In this document: positions 24,386-38,100 of the stretch, piece by piece
Numbering within the stretch: the first letter of the stretch is position 1
Layout of the letters: each line of letters begins with the position of its first letter
Assembly: GCA_028023455.1 (NCBI GenBank)
Contig: JAQFVV010000018.1
Coordinates: 6,163,800 to 6,227,799 of the forward strand
Reading direction: 5' to 3'
Origin: Epiperipatus broadwayi
Taxonomy: Eukaryota > Onychophora > Udeonychophora > Euonychophora > Peripatidae
Length of the DNA stretch: 64,000 nucleotides
Made by a program: the position numbers and the translations under genes
The notes under the pieces: model-generated
Databases searched by the model: none
Told to the model about the DNA's origin: nothing
What the model saw: only the letters and a program-made list of their open reading frames with translations

Positions 24386-24681
24386 ATATATTAAGTGATT
24401 TACTTCAGTGTTTTGAATGTTGGCTAAGAAGAGATTTTATTCAGTATATAATGTTTGAAGACAATGGCTGAGCATGCTTTTGACCAGTGAAGCAAGATTT
24501 ATAACACTCATGAGTTGCAGAATGAGTTGTATAAATTATATGGAATGCTAATTTATGTAAATTGATAATTTGCATATTCCATTTTTTAGATAATTGAACA
24601 CTTTTACTTTTTTATTGATTTCATGGGAATGGTTAGAAATAAACCATGCTTTTTTTATCTTTTGCTTTCTGTCATCAAGTC
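24386..24681. other. Short unrecognised intronic stretch
   Basis: Nothing recognised between the Penelope fragment and the hAT MITE. Confidence 0.5.
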
Positions 24682-24689
24682 CAATAGAT

Positions 24690-25160
24690 TAGGGGTAGCC
24701 AACTTTTGTGTTCATAAAATCTACTTTTTATTTTAGAAATGTGTTGTGATTGACTTGTTGTCATAGGCGTAGTCTAAGTGGAGGGAGGTGTGAAATACAT
24801 ACTATTATATATATCTATCTAGTAAAAAATAACAAATATTTAACTGGGTCAAAAAACTCATATCCAGGGGAATTAAAGCAACATGAGTAATTATTAAAAA
24901 TATTTATTAATTCAAATTAGCTACATTAAATCAAGATTAAAAAAATTATTTTTAATAATGATATGGCTTAGTCGACTTCACCTATCTAGAATTGAAAAAA
25001 AAATTTAGAACAAAAACAAAAATAACAAAAAAACTTGAAAATTTTGACTTAATTTGTTTCACTTGTTATCCATCATTTCTTGCCAGATTAACCTCATGAT
25101 TGACCAAAAATGGCTTTGCAAACGACCAGTGAATCACGATCGACTTGTTGGACACCCTTG
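24690..25160 (-). mobile_element. Non-autonomous hAT-type MITE, copy 2 (inverted)
   Basis: The ends TAGGGGTAGCCAAC and GTTGGACACCCTTG match the termini of copy 1 in reverse order. The flanking 8-bp duplication CAATAGAT at 24682-24689 and 25161-25168 is perfect. It is about 47 bases longer than copy 1. Non-coding. Confidence 0.88.
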
Positions 25161-25168
25161 CAATAGAT

Positions 25169-26440
25169 GATCTTAACATTTACTATGTCAAAAATGTGGT
25201 CAGACTGTTGTTCTTGCACTTAGAAAATAAATTTATATTCAGAAACATTTCCCACATGTTTATATAAGTACCTGTGTTGTGATATTCTGGTGGAAATATT
25301 TGCACAAGACTCTCCATAGTATACAGATCTACAAGAATCAATACTGCATTCAATTTTATAAACAATCTGGAGGGTTTGATTCTGAGATATTTTATCCTTT
25401 GTATTATTAAATAGTCTGTTTAAACTGGGGGGGGGGGGTTCAGACTGATGTTATAAGTATTAGAACAGATAGAAAGTTTGATGTTTGTTCTTCAGACCCA
25501 ATTCTTATTAGTATTAAATTCCTTTCGGTTCTAACAGAAAGACATGCAGTCCAAGAAATCAAGGAAATATTGCTTTTTAAAAAAATAATTGCATCTTTGT
25601 TTTTACAACATTTTTATATTTATCATATTTTATAAGTTTCTCATCTTTTTCACAGTAAAAAAAAAAAAAAAAGTGTGTTTATTTATTCAAATGATTACAT
25701 TTAATAAATTGTACAAAATGAGATATTCCTATAAACAGTAGGGTCTTTCCATTTAATGATTAAATCTTTTTATATACCTTAATCATATTTATAATATTTT
25801 ATAAATTTTTTTCAACTTTTTTTCTTTAAAAAATAATGAAATCCAGTGTTTATCTATCAATTTTTTTCATAAAAATAATATAAAGTGAGCATTTATTTAT
25901 TCTGCAGTTCCAAAATCTATGCTTTGATTTTTATGCTGCCACCTTTTTATCTTTGAATGAAGTTTCCATGCAGTGTTAAGAATTTATGCCACCATTTGCT
26001 ACCATGGAAGGACAGTAGTTCAAAGATATTACTAATAGCTTATGTGATTTTTTTTAACAATTATAGAAATATTTTTTAAAATTAAATTCTCAAATTAATA
26101 CTGTATAAAGTTTGACAATAATTCAAAATTGTTTATAACAACTTGTACAGCATTTTTTCCCATGCCTTAAATAACTCACTCAACATAGTAGAATAAATTT
26201 TCTATTGTCATTCAAGTTATATTAAAAATGTTTTTAATAAAGTTATCATATATAAGTAAGGTATAAGTTCTCAATCTGCTCTTTGATTTATATTGTGTAA
26301 TATTTTTTAGAATAATTGTTAGAATTATATCAATAATATTAAAATACATGTATAACATACATACTTAACCTAGATGTAATTAAAGGAGATAGAGTGGATG
26401 ACTGTAGGGAGCTTGGAAAGTCTGGGTTCATATCTCCTTT
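25169..26440. other. Intronic AT-rich DNA with a 12-base G run
   Basis: A run of 12 G lies at 25427-25438 and a 16-base A run at about 25657. At 26385-26430 GTGGATGACTGTAGGGAGC followed by GGGTTCATATCTCC is weakly tRNA/SINE-like. No gene. Confidence 0.5.
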
Positions 26441-26993
26441 AATAGTAAATCTATCAATAAATGTTGTTAATATAACCAGGGCAATGCAATCAGTTGTCAG
26501 CTGGATAATTATATTTTATGAATAAGAGAAAACAACCAAAGTTTAAATAAATTTCCAAGAGTTTTTTTTACTCTGAGTAATAATAATTATATTAGTAAAG
26601 ATTAGTAATTCAACTTTCTACTTTCCAGTTGAGAAGAAGATCACATAGATCTCTCACCAGTTCTTATCTCCTTAGAGATTTAATATTTATATAATCTCTT
26701 TAATTTTGAGATTTGTAATTCTAAAATTTTGTAATTACAATTGAATTGAATTCTTGACTGGTCTTCTTCATTAATTTTCAGAAGAACAGAACATAACTCA
26801 ATTCAGTACTCAGTATACTATTTTACTGCACTTTTACACTACTGCACTAATTTAATTCTTTTTCAGACTCATTATCAGCTTTTCTAATTTGTATATCATT
26901 AACTTTTCTTTATATACAAATTAACCCATTGCAATTTTCAGTAAGTAGTTTCTTTTTCTGCATATTAATTATTTATTCTATTTCTGGAATATT
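26440..26993 (-). mobile_element. Solo LTR, first part (interrupted by a LINE)
   Basis: It is homologous, in the same orientation, to the LTR at 34535-35155: GCTGGATAATTATATTTTAT, ATCTCCTTAGAGATTTAATA and TATTTATTCTATTTCTGGA are shared. The match breaks at about 26993 and resumes at 29966 (AAAGCTTATATACACA against AAAGCTTATGCACATG), showing a LINE inserted into the LTR with loss of about 20 bases. Confidence 0.75.
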
Positions 26994-27327
26994 CTACCAT
27001 ATCAGCACTACTTACCCTCTAATGCTAATAATAAACGAAAATCTTCCAAACTTTCAAAGGTCTGCTCTGAGGAAGAGGACTCACACTTATCTCCTGCCAA
27101 TTTCCCCCTTTCCTTCAGCATAAATCCTACTCTGGAATAAAAAGCGGGGGGTACAAAGCACATCCAAGAACCCTCTCAGTTATGAATCACATAACAATGA
27201 AACTGAGCTCATTCAAGCCAATAACTACAGGCTATCCTTGCCAGATCAGGAATTTAGTGATCTCAAGGACCATTCCAACCCTCAATCTAAATTCCGCTGG
27301 TGGTAAAACCAAGCAGCAATAATTTTC

Positions 27328-27975
27328 ATGGATAGAAGCAAGTGCCAAATCATGGGTCTCAACATCAGTGGTATTAACTCTCCTGACTGTTTATATGTGA
27401 TTAGGCATTTTTTCCATCTTACATCTCCTCACATTTTATTCTTAGGAGAGACCAAATATCATCTGAACTCCAATCCTCACATAATACCTGAACTTACAAA
27501 ACTGGGTTTCACTTTTCTGTCTACTAATACATTGGCTACCAGAAGCGTAGGAGTCATCATTAATAACAGTAAACCATCTTCTTCATACAAAGTGCTTTAC
27601 TATGATGCCAATCTCATTGCAATCTGGCTTGCATACCAAACTAGTGAATTTATGGCACTTTACATATACTGCCAGAACAACCCATTAACCTATTCTAGAA
27701 TAATCCACATCATAAATCTCATCATTGCAAATAACACAGGGCCTGCAATCCTCTTGGGGGACTTCAACCTGCAATATGATGTGTTCACGTGGAAATACTT
27801 TCATCTCTTAGCCAGGGGTTTCATTAATGGCAGAGGTTACTTTCCTGGGGATGCTTACTTATTCTATATGAAGAGCTCTAGAACACTGATTGACCTGATG
27901 TTTTACACCTCAGAACTGCACTATGGTCTGGAAGCCAAGTTTCAACCTGTTTCTTTCTCAGACCATCTTGCATAG
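27328..27975 (+). pseudogene. LINE ORF2, apurinic endonuclease domain
   Basis: 215 codons from ATG at 27328. Motifs of the exonuclease-endonuclease-phosphatase fold are in order: LNISGI (11-16), the catalytic Glu in GETK (40-43), GDFN (144-147), LIDLMF (187-192) and the terminal SDH (211-213). The enzyme nicks target DNA to prime reverse transcription. All expected residues are present, but a stop follows within two codons and the usual linker of a few hundred residues before RT is absent, so an internal deletion separated it from RT. Confidence 0.82.
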
Positions 27976-28040
27976 TTTTAAAACTAATTAACCATTTTGC
28001 AAACAGCAAAAGAACTATCCCTAAACTTTATTCCATAGCG

Positions 28041-28819
28041 ATGGTCCCATTTATTAAGAAAAACCCGGACCCATCTGCTCTGTCTAGCATAAGGCCAATT
28101 TCCATGACCCCAATTCTTTTTATGGTCATTGAAGGGGTGATCAAGGAGAAAATACAAGATGTTATTCTGGATAATATATCCCAGTTGCAATTCACAAGAA
28201 AAGGCTTGTATACACTCTCTGCAATCAGGGAGGTAAAATCCTCTGTGATGATATCAGATCCAATAATCCATATAAACCCATTGCCATTCAGCTGGACATC
28301 TCTGAGGCATTTGACTCAGTAGCTGTCAACATCCTGCTCAATTGCCTCTCAGCACTAGACATTCCTACTCAAATCATTCAGATATTGGACAATCTACTAA
28401 ATAACAGATTGGTCCACATTTCCTTGAATGGTAACTTTACAGATGGTTTTATTCCTTCAAGATCCTTACCCCAAGGATCTCCACTTAGTGGCCTCCTATT
28501 CATCCTCTACCTAACCCCCCTTCTTAAACATATTGAGTCAGGACTTCCAGGAATCTATGCACCCCAGCTCCAGAAACACTGTAAAGCATTCACCTACATA
28601 GATGATGTACTTGTCACCCTACCTTCCCCAAAATATCTAAAACCCCTCATCCAAATAATCAAAAAATTTTCCGAATCCTCCAAACTTTCCTTCAACCTTA
28701 ACAAGTCATCAGCATGGAAAATCAACACTGGCAAGAAGATCTCATTGCCTTTCTTAGCAGACCCCAAAAGCTTTTTGGGGTTCCCTATATACAAGTCACC
28801 ACAAGCCATGTCGATATAA
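28041..28819 (+). pseudogene. LINE ORF2, reverse transcriptase domain (frameshifted)
   Basis: The first frame (28041-28322) has SSIRPISMTPILFMVIEGVI and a TRKGLYTLSAI segment, typical of RT motifs 1-2a. Near 28260 the reading frame shifts, and the second frame carries LDISEAFDSV (28292-28321, first catalytic Asp), LPQGSPLSGLLF (motif B, about 28470) and TYIDDVLV (about 28597, catalytic Asp pair), then KSFLGFPIYK. The YIDD form replaces the more usual YADD. A stop ends the frame at 28819. Confidence 0.82.
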
Positions 28820-29044
28820 ATACAGAATTCCATCATTGAAGCTGCCACCAACACAGTTAAAAATCTTGCCAGGGTTTATTTATCATGGCAAGGGAAAATC
28901 TCCCTCCTCAATATCAAGGTAATGGCAAAGATTAGCTACTATCTACCCATCATAAACATGACAAAGACTTTCAACACAAAAATCAAACGAATCTGTGCAC
29001 GGCTTTTATAGAATGGTAAAACAGCGGCCATAGGAATCGAACAC

Positions 29045-29845
29045 ATGCAGCAACCTAGGAAAAATACTGGCATGTCATTGCATGCAACCTTTCCAATATA
29101 CTACCAAAAGTGCCACTCTCTGACCCACATTCTCCAAAAGAAATTTCCCCAGATTGTAATGGAACAACCAGTCATTCCGTCGGACAGACCTCCACCTTCG
29201 AAGATAAGCTGGCTAAATCAGATACTTTGCTACCTTCTCACTCACAATGGCCACTCAACCCTAGTTTTCAGACAGAAAATTTCTACTTGGGATGCTCATG
29301 ACCTGATACTTCCCACTCAAAACTCTACCATTCCTTACCTTGGTAGTAACAATCAGGTGGTCACCAGGTTTTTCAGGCATCTCCAGCTGGAGCCAAGGTT
29401 CCTGGACTTTCTAGTGAAAATCAACCTGAATTCACTCAATTCACTCCAGACGAACTGGTTCCTGCACCACAGGAGATTCTTCAAGGACATAGATCCTATG
29501 TGCCACAACTGCCACAGAACCTCAGAAACCTTTGATCACATGATTAATAATTGCCCAGCATATGACAAAATCAGAACATTCATTACCCACAACTGCCACA
29601 TTTCCCTGAACAAAATATTAAATATCAAGAGCTGTTTCCTGTCCAAGGATTATATCGCATCAAGACTCTCAACCTTTGTCACTTATGCCATCTGGATAGC
29701 CGAATGTCACAACAAATTTACCATTCCTCATCTCAAGCCTGAAGACACATTCATTTTCAAGCTGAAGGAATTTTGCCATAAGGAAAGAATCATCTCATCC
29801 AGATTTTTATTTGACAACACCTGGAGCCTGATCAAGCTGGTTTAA
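29045..29845 (+). pseudogene. LINE ORF2, C-terminal domain with CCHC motif
   Basis: 266 codons without a stop. A zinc-binding motif CHNC...H....C uses Cys153, Cys156, His165 and Cys170, matching the nucleic-acid-binding tail of many LINE ORF2 proteins. It continues from RT in another frame through 28820-29044. The ATG used is internal to the original ORF2. Confidence 0.75.
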
Positions 29846-29965
29846 ACAACACCAGTGACCACATCAGACCATCTGGTTGCCTGAGCAACATGGATAACTA
29901 TTATTTTTGATTTACAATTGTATCATTCTTACATATGTTTTTTCAATAAAGTTATTTATAAATAA

Positions 29966-30010
29966 ATAAAAGCTTATATACACACACCTTTATTTATTCT
30001 TTAATAATAA
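29966..30010 (-). mobile_element. Solo LTR, second part
   Basis: AAAGCTTATATACACACACC followed by TATTTATTCTTTAATAA continues the LTR homology seen at 35115-35155 after the LINE insertion. Confidence 0.65.
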
Positions 30011-32238
30011 TAATAATTATATATATATATATTGTAATGGTCTGGAAAATTGGGTGAACTTGGGATGATGGCACTCATCATCATCAACCCTAGTTAATAT
30101 AAATTAAATATATAAGGAACGAACATGAATATGAGGAGCATGAGAAATCAACACAAAACTAACTATAAGTTCATCACCATTACACAAAAGCAATAATCAT
30201 TCATCATCATGAATGATCAACAATAAAAATAAATCAAGAGTCAATCATGTGACTGGATTTGAAATGGGTATACTATAGACCAGGCTAATTATTTAGCTCT
30301 TGCCAGCTTGGGGAAGATTATTTAAACAATAATTTCGATGCACAAACTTAAGTACTAATCTATAAGAATAAAACAGTTAAAAAATAATACTAAAACATGC
30401 TGATGCTCTGCCATTTAGTACCATTAATGTACTGGCCAACTATAAACTTAATTTCTGATTAAATAATTAAAATGAAATGCAGTGGATCAACTTTAAATGA
30501 TATCTCCTTTGCATCATCCAACATTAGAAAAGTAATGAAATCGCATCAACTGGATGTCCATAAACACTAAACATAAACCCCTTTTATATAACATATCATT
30601 ATGCATGAATCCAGCTCAGTGAGAAAAAGCTCTATAACTATTAGTGTGAGCAAAAAATATAATACAACATATAATAATTTATAATATTTTAGGATTAAAG
30701 AAATTCACTGGAATAATTTAAACAATAACATATAAATTTATTAATAACAATTAAATTAAAATGAAATTAAGATCAGTAGAATATGGATATAAATATAAAT
30801 TAAGCATTCTGATTTTGATTAAAACAAAAAGGAATAAACTATCACATTGTGATTTACCAATATGTCAATAGATTTATGTTAGACATATATATATATCACC
30901 ATATAGATGTGTCCATATAAAAAAATTACATATCAGAATTATGATAAACTAATAATAAAATTTAATCATTTATTTTAATAATTCATAAATGATGATGGAT
31001 TTTAACATATATGTGACTACATGACACTCATCTATGTAAGCACAAATGTGCTATATAAACTAAAATTATATATCAGAATTGTGATAAACTAATAATAAAA
31101 TTAAATTCATTTTTAATACATAAGGGCACACATCACGCATATGTGTATATACAAAATTATCATTTTTTTATGGTAATTAAAAGTTTTTCTTCTCAAAAAA
31201 GGAACTAATATCATTTGGAAAGTTTCATTCAAAATTATGGGTCCTTGTGACCTCATTTTCAATATTTGAAAAAAAAAAGATTCTCAGAGATTTCCTCTTT
31301 TTTTTTAACAATATCAGGAACAAATAATCTTTTAGACACAAATGCCATTTATTATTTTCTTTCCATGTTTTATTTTTAGTTGATAAAAGTTATTTATTTT
31401 TAAAATTTGTTAATTAGAAATTTTAAGTGTTATTGTCAAGAAATTATTTAAAACAATATCATTCTCAATATATATAACACTCTACTCACCATATGTATAT
31501 ATGAAGAAGTAACTTTATCTATTTTTTCTGCATACAGATAAAACAGTATATGTATAAATTAATTCTTCAGCAAGTTTATAGAGTCTCTTGATCAGCTGGT
31601 TTCTTCTAAAACAGTAGACTGACTTATTGTCATCTTAAGGAAAGGTATTATCTGGTAACTGTTGCACTACAGTGAGATGCTTTCGGTATTTATGCTTTTA
31701 ATACATACATATGGGCTATAAACTATATAAAAGTCAGAACTTGCCTTCATGTGAATTCAAAGTCCATTCTTGTCAACTAGCAGCAGCAGATGATTTGAAT
31801 TCTCTGCACCTTTAGTTATAACTTCATAGTAATAATAATGCTGTAAAACTGTAAAACTCTCCTCTCTGTTTTTTCCAACCTATTTATAGTCCAGGTGGAA
31901 TTAAAAAACCACAGTAATTAAAAATAAATTGACTTTTTCCAATTTATCTTAATCTTTTCAAAAGCATCTTTGTATGATTTTTATCAAAATATATTATAGA
32001 AGCTTTAATTTAAAAAATCAAAATAGATAGTGGAATTTTATAATTACCAGTATATCTATTGTAACATAAAAACATGCTTGTTTTAATTTCAAAATGAGAA
32101 TTAATGAAATATTAATTAGACCTTGTTACATGCTTGATTTAAAATAATTTGTAATAATTTTAATCTTTAACTGTTATTCTAATATTATATAGAAAATATC
32201 TGCAAAAATTTTTTTGTTTATTTTTACTTTTCCTTTCA

Positions 32239-32277
<39 letters not shown>

Positions 32278-32459
32278 GCACTACTATGTTGTTATTTTTC
32301 ATGAGATACCTATCCATCTCAGTTTATTTATATACATGTATACATAGCATTTCTTTCTATATTCCAGAAATATGCAGAATTTTATTCACAAATAACATTT
32401 TTTGACCTGAACTTAAACTATAATAAAAAGCAATTTAGTAAATAGTCTCATAATCTTAT
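30011..32459. other. Intronic AT-rich DNA with a local repeat and TA tract
   Basis: A block of about 47 bases (CAGAATTATGATAAACTAAT and flanks) occurs at 30926 and again at about 31066, a 140-base direct repeat. A (TA)n tract lies at 32243-32271. No coding region was found. Confidence 0.5.
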
Positions 32460-34534
32460 TGGTCTCCTCTATACTCAGGTAGGCATACTCAGGTAGGCTT
32501 TTTTGAGAATCTATTTTCTTCCTCTGGCTTCATAATATTTTCTTTTTCCCATTTATTTATGCCTTCAATAGTTTCTTCTTGAACAGGAAAGCCAAATGGA
32601 GTTTTTTTTATTTAATTTCATCAGAAATATGAGTTTGATTACCTTTCTCTGAGTTCAGAATAATCACTACATCTTTTAATGGTTATGTTCTCCATTCTTT
32701 AATATGGTTTATATAATCTCTCAGAATTCTGATATCTTCTAAATTTATTTCATGTGTTTGTGCAGATACTATTTCCATAATTATTCCTGGTAGTCATTTT
32801 CTCTTTACTATATCTTCAATCCATATATTTTGCTTCATCATAAATTTTACATTTTCTAAATAGTAATTTTTTTTTCTTATTTTATTTGGAAGTAATATGG
32901 ACAAGTGTATTATTTTAATAGCTAATCTACAGAAGTTTTTTTGTAACTATGTTGGATGTAAAATGCTGGTAAAATATAGCAGCAGTAATTTCTTTATGTA
33001 TGTTAGCATATTCCTGTTTGTTAAATGCAATTTTCAGGTTTTGAATTCCCCTTTCCACTAGTCTATTAAAGTGTGCGTGATAATATGATGCCAATATGTG
33101 CAGTATTCTCTTTGGAGTAAGGAAGTTTTTAAATTTCTTTGAGCCAGTTTCATATCCATTACTGTAGTCCCCGGCTAACCACATGTAGTAAAGAATTTAT
33201 TCAAAACTTTTATTACATTTTCTATGCTTGTGTCACTTACATGATATTCACCCCATTTTGAATATATATCTTTGGCTACAAAGATATTTTATGAAATGTC
33301 CCTGCATGGTCTAAATGAACTCACTGCCAAACTACTGTAGCCTTAGGCCAGGATTTATATTTCTTAGCAGATAAATTTGCTTTAGTAGTTTAAATATGTC
33401 CAATACTTATTCTGAATGGCTTAAACCAACTTTAATATTGGGTTTATATTCCATTCTGCTACATACAATGGTAATTGTTTTCTATGGTTATTTACTCATA
33501 CAGGCATTATAATCATTCCTCTAATTGTCTATGTCTGACACTATCATCTTAGATATTTTCAATGGGTCATTGATGTTTGCCTTTCTACAAATCATATTCC
33601 AGTCTTTTTGTGATATTAATGATACATCTATCCCACTGTTGATCTTTATTTATATATTTTCATTGACAATTTTCATGTTTGGATTTTGAAATATCATCAC
33701 TGTCATTCAATTTATTTATCATCTATCATCCTAAACTTTTTAGACACTCCTCCCATCAATTTACTCTTTCACAGTAAATCTTGCTTTGTCATTCATTAAT
33801 TACATAACTTGACAAATGACCTTCCTATCCACAATTAAAAAATTTTTTTCATTTTAAATCTACAGATATGTTTTAAATGCCTTTTCTTCCCACAGAGGGG
33901 TCTTTGATAACTTTTTACTTATCTCTCATGGTTTTGGCACATTTGTACTCATTTCTGAAGGATCACTCTCTTTTGGATTTCTGAAAGTTTCCATATGATC
34001 ATACTATGGCATCATAATCTAATGTTCATTCAATAGTGATCTTATATGATAATTCCTTCTCACTTAGTAATATTTCTTTAAGCTTTACATCCCTTATTTC
34101 CCATAGTATCTAATCCAGCAGCATTTTGTCAATATAATTCTTAAATTCACAATTAGTTGCCAATGTTCATCGGACAAGTTATATTCATATATATTTTTAA
34201 TTTGTGACTGTATTATCCTTGAAATGAAAACTCACTGTAAATTTTGGTATTATGGGTTTAAAATATGTATTTAGTTTTATCAGTAACTCTTCATAGGGTA
34301 TTTCCTTGGGCAGCTTGGGATCACATAACAATTTGCCATATTCATTACATTTTTGTTGGACATTCATAATAGCATTGTCTGCTATTCCATTCATAAGCAT
34401 ATACTTTTCAATATGATTCACATATATTTGCCATTGACCGAGGTTTTGTATATCAAATATTGTCACATCATTTTGAATTTTTGGTCGACAGCACCACTAA
34501 ATTTAATATTGCAAAGTGATCCTTTATTTAAGCT
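32460..34534 (-). pseudogene. Decayed Ty3-like internal region (gag, protease, integrase), minus strand
   Basis: Reading down from 34534: a gag-like frame 34466-34197 (FDIQNLGQWQIYVNHIEKYM, MNGIADN), a protease-like segment near 33650-33540 (INSGIDVSLISQKDW), and integrase segments from about 33360 (HLDHAG, then EYHVS in another frame) to the frame 33184-32927 (HILASYYHAHFNRLVERGI, corresponding to the region before the third catalytic residue). Reverse transcriptase and RNase H are missing between protease and integrase. Stops and shifts throughout. It is host-sense. Confidence 0.7.
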
Positions 34535-35155
34535 TCACAGTTTAAATTGTCAAACTACAGCAAATAATATGTCCAGGGACATGCAGTCAGTTGGCAGCTG
34601 GATAATTATATTTTATAAATAAGAAAAAAAACAACTAAAGTTTAAATAAATTTCAATAGTTTATTTATTTTAAATAATAATACTCGTAAAGATTCATTCA
34701 ACTCACTAAGATCACAAAAATTTCTTAACAGTTCATATCTCCTTAGAGATTTAATATCTGTATAATCTCATTAATTCTGAGATTTGTAATTCTATATTTT
34801 GTAAGCACACTACAGCTTACACTCAATATTCTGAGTTAGTCAAATTGGATTTTTGACTAGAGCTCTTCTTTATTAATTTCTAGAGTAACAGAACACACTC
34901 AACTCATTACTCAGTATACCATTTTAATGCATTTCTTTTACACTACTGCACAAATTTAATTCTTCTTCAGACTTTTTATTAGCTTTTCTAATTTGCATAA
35001 AATGAACTTTTTCTTACATGCAAATTAAGCCATTGCAATTTCCAGTAAATGGTTTTTCCCCTGCATATTAGTTATTTATTCTATTTCTGGAGTAATATCT
35101 AGCATATTAATATTAAAAGCTTATGCACATGCACACTATTATTTATTCTTTAATA
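34535..35155 (-). mobile_element. 5' LTR of the minus-strand Ty3-like element
   Basis: It is homologous to the split solo LTR at 26440-26993 and 29966-30010, and lies directly upstream (minus strand) of the gag-like frame. A GTGGTGCTGTCGACC-like stretch just inside (34482-34500 region, minus strand) may be a primer-binding or leader site. Ends are approximate. Confidence 0.68.
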
Positions 35156-38100
35156 AAATATATAAATGTATGTATAAACATAGCAGTTGTTTAACTGATT
35201 CTTTATTGACAAGATCATTTGTATCTTTAAATTTTATTGATAAAGAAACAATAATAAAAAAAAAGAAACCCAAATTTGAATTGATACATTTAAATATGAA
35301 AATTAAGACTGTATTCACTATTTCAATATTAGATATTATGACATAATACGTTGGCCATCAACATTGAAAAAAAAACAAACAAATTTTGTTGTCCATACTT
35401 TATGCAATTCCACTGGCTTTAATGATTTAAATAATGGTCTCCTAAAAAACATCATTAAATCACCTACAAATAATACTTTAATTTAAAACATTTAGCTCAG
35501 ATTGTATTTTGACTTGGAATGAAAAAATGAATTGTTTTCCCTCTCTCTAATCTCATGGCACATTGCTACTAATAACAGATTCTACCATTGACCCACTGAA
35601 TTTCTCTCCAGTCTTACAAATACCAATGGAAATAATTTTTGTCTTAAATAAATATAGTCATTTGAAATTATTCTAGCATAATATGTTAGTAGCTCAAAAA
35701 TATTCATGAGTCTATATAGTATTTTTTCCCAGTGGAAGTATTTTTTTTTATTTAAATTCATGCAGTAATTGAAACTCATACATGACTGATAGGAGTTCAA
35801 ACATATTTGATATAACTTTTACATTATTTTGTCTTAAGCCTTCAATGTTTTATACACAAATATTGTTTATCTCATATTTAACAAATTAATGAAGATAAGT
35901 TAATAAAAACCTAGTCAAAAATGCAATCCATATTGGTTTTTCTTAAATATGTATATTTAGTATATGTGTGCATGGGAGAGGGGGTACTTATCAATATGAA
36001 ATATGCTTAAAAAGTATCTAAATAAATTAGTGCAATTTATTATAATATTATTTAGCAAATTTTACTTTTTACTTTTAATGATAGATAAAAAACTTTTTTT
36101 TTTTTCAATTTTCATATTCTAGTAACTTATTATGTTATAACTATTTCATTTTAAAACATTTTTTTTCTCATTGTATTTAGCTTTATGCAAATATATGAAT
36201 GATGCTATTTAAATAAACTACCTTGTAAATACTCTTTCCCTACTTTTACTATATGCATCATATGATGTTTTTAATAATCTATTGTTCAGTTTTAATTTTA
36301 AACCGCATCAATTCTATATCATAATATTTACATCAGAAACTAATAGTTTTGATCTAGAAGCTTGACTTGAATTTTCCATATGATGTAGACTGTAGAGAGT
36401 AGAAATAGAAAATTGAATGTTCATACTATAATGGGATTTGCCTTTGAGTCCCAATCAAAAATTAGTGATGAACATACTGAAGGACTTTCCAGTTTATAAA
36501 CATATCTCTGATTACTGTTCATTCATATAGATATGCCTCTACTGATATGTGTATTAAACTAATTATTTATAACAGAATATGGTCTAAGAAACCTGGACTC
36601 TGGTTATTTTTATTTATTTGAGCTGGTGGCATTAACCAAGACCTATCAGGTACCACCAGGAACCCAAATTCCAATTCATAATGTAGCAATCCCATCAGCA
36701 CTGAGCAGTAGCTTAGATCATGAGAAATTCAATTATCATATGCACTACTTAACTACTTAGTTTAAAACATCTCATTGAATAGATGAAATGTAAGAATGAA
36801 AATTAAACATAGGCTGAAATTTAAAATTTAACAATGTTTTTATTCCACACAAAAAAAGAATTTAACTATGAGTTTATTACTCAGAATATATGATATTAGT
36901 AGTTTGTTAGTATTTTAAATTAAGGGCTTGCTGATTGAATTCCATAAATTAAATCAGTCTTAATTAAGCACACACCAATTTTTACAGTATTGGACTATAA
37001 TGTTGCATTTTCTTATTACAGTTCTTTATTTCACTCTCGTAACTCTTCTTTGGTAACTTTTCATCATAACATTCTCTTCAGCATATTTCACCACTCATGG
37101 ACTTTTGGTTTTGCAAGCACCTTGCAGCTTGCATTACACTTAGCACTTAACTGCTTTCTGGCTATATTCTTAATGTTCTGTTAACATTTTAGGTAGGGTT
37201 TTTTTTTTTGTTTTAAAATATAATTTGTATAAACAGTTTTATTATTATCTCCATGCAAGTTATCAAATATAGATTATTTTGGTATTTGCATAACTTTTGT
37301 GCATTTAATTATTTCTAAAATGACTTTTACTGTTTTTTATTTTGGCTAGTTTTCATGCACATACATGTAACTTTATGCGTATTATTATACATTTTAATCA
37401 ATATATGTCAGTAGAAATATTCTAAACATATCAATATATTCCCTTCAAATAAATGACTCTACAAAAATAAAAAATACAACTATCAATAAAGCATAACAAA
37501 AAATAAAAAAAATTATTACTATATAATGGCTTTTGATAACTTCTACTAATCTCTTTATTTACTATTATACACTAAAATATTTATTTATTCTTCTCCTTTC
37601 TTCACATATCTGATCAGTGTGTTAATTATAACAAACAGAAAAAATTAGTAATCAAATAAAATTCCATACATCAAAATATATATACAATATTATACTTAAC
37701 TGAATATAACTACACAGACAAATATACAATACATTTTTAAATAAAGTAAATTAGTATTAAATCTAATAATCTACCTTTAAATAATTAATGTTAGTTTATG
37801 AATGTGTATATATATATATTGTAACAATTTAAATAAATCAATTGCCATTTGTAACAATATTTATCAATTAATATCAATATGTATTTGTAATTATTAAATT
37901 AATATAAAAGATATGTATTTGTAACTATAATTTGTAACTATATCAATTCATCATAGCATAGACAAAGAAAATATCAGCATTAAAGATTCTTGGTATTTAT
38001 TTATATATTGGGGCAGTCATTTAAACAGTAAAACATACTGGACATTGTCATCTAATAAAAATAATATTAAACATAGCAACTGAATAAAAGTACCCACTGT

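Larger units (their letters stand above)
26994..29965 (+). mobile_element. LINE retrotransposon inserted in the solo LTR
   Basis: About 2.97 kb, starting where LTR homology breaks and ending in an AT-rich tail (TTTATAAATAAATAAA) after an AATAAAG-type signal at about 29945. It encodes an apurinic-type endonuclease, a broken reverse transcriptase and a C-terminal CCHC region, in that order. It is noticeably richer in C and G than its surroundings. The region at 27000-27327 has no clear ORF1. The clade is uncertain; the C-terminal RT (SFLGFPIYKS) is Tx1/L1-like. Confidence 0.8.

Noticed and set aside
28594-28854. Minus-strand frame opposite the LINE RT
   Set aside because: Shadow of the reverse transcriptase frame.
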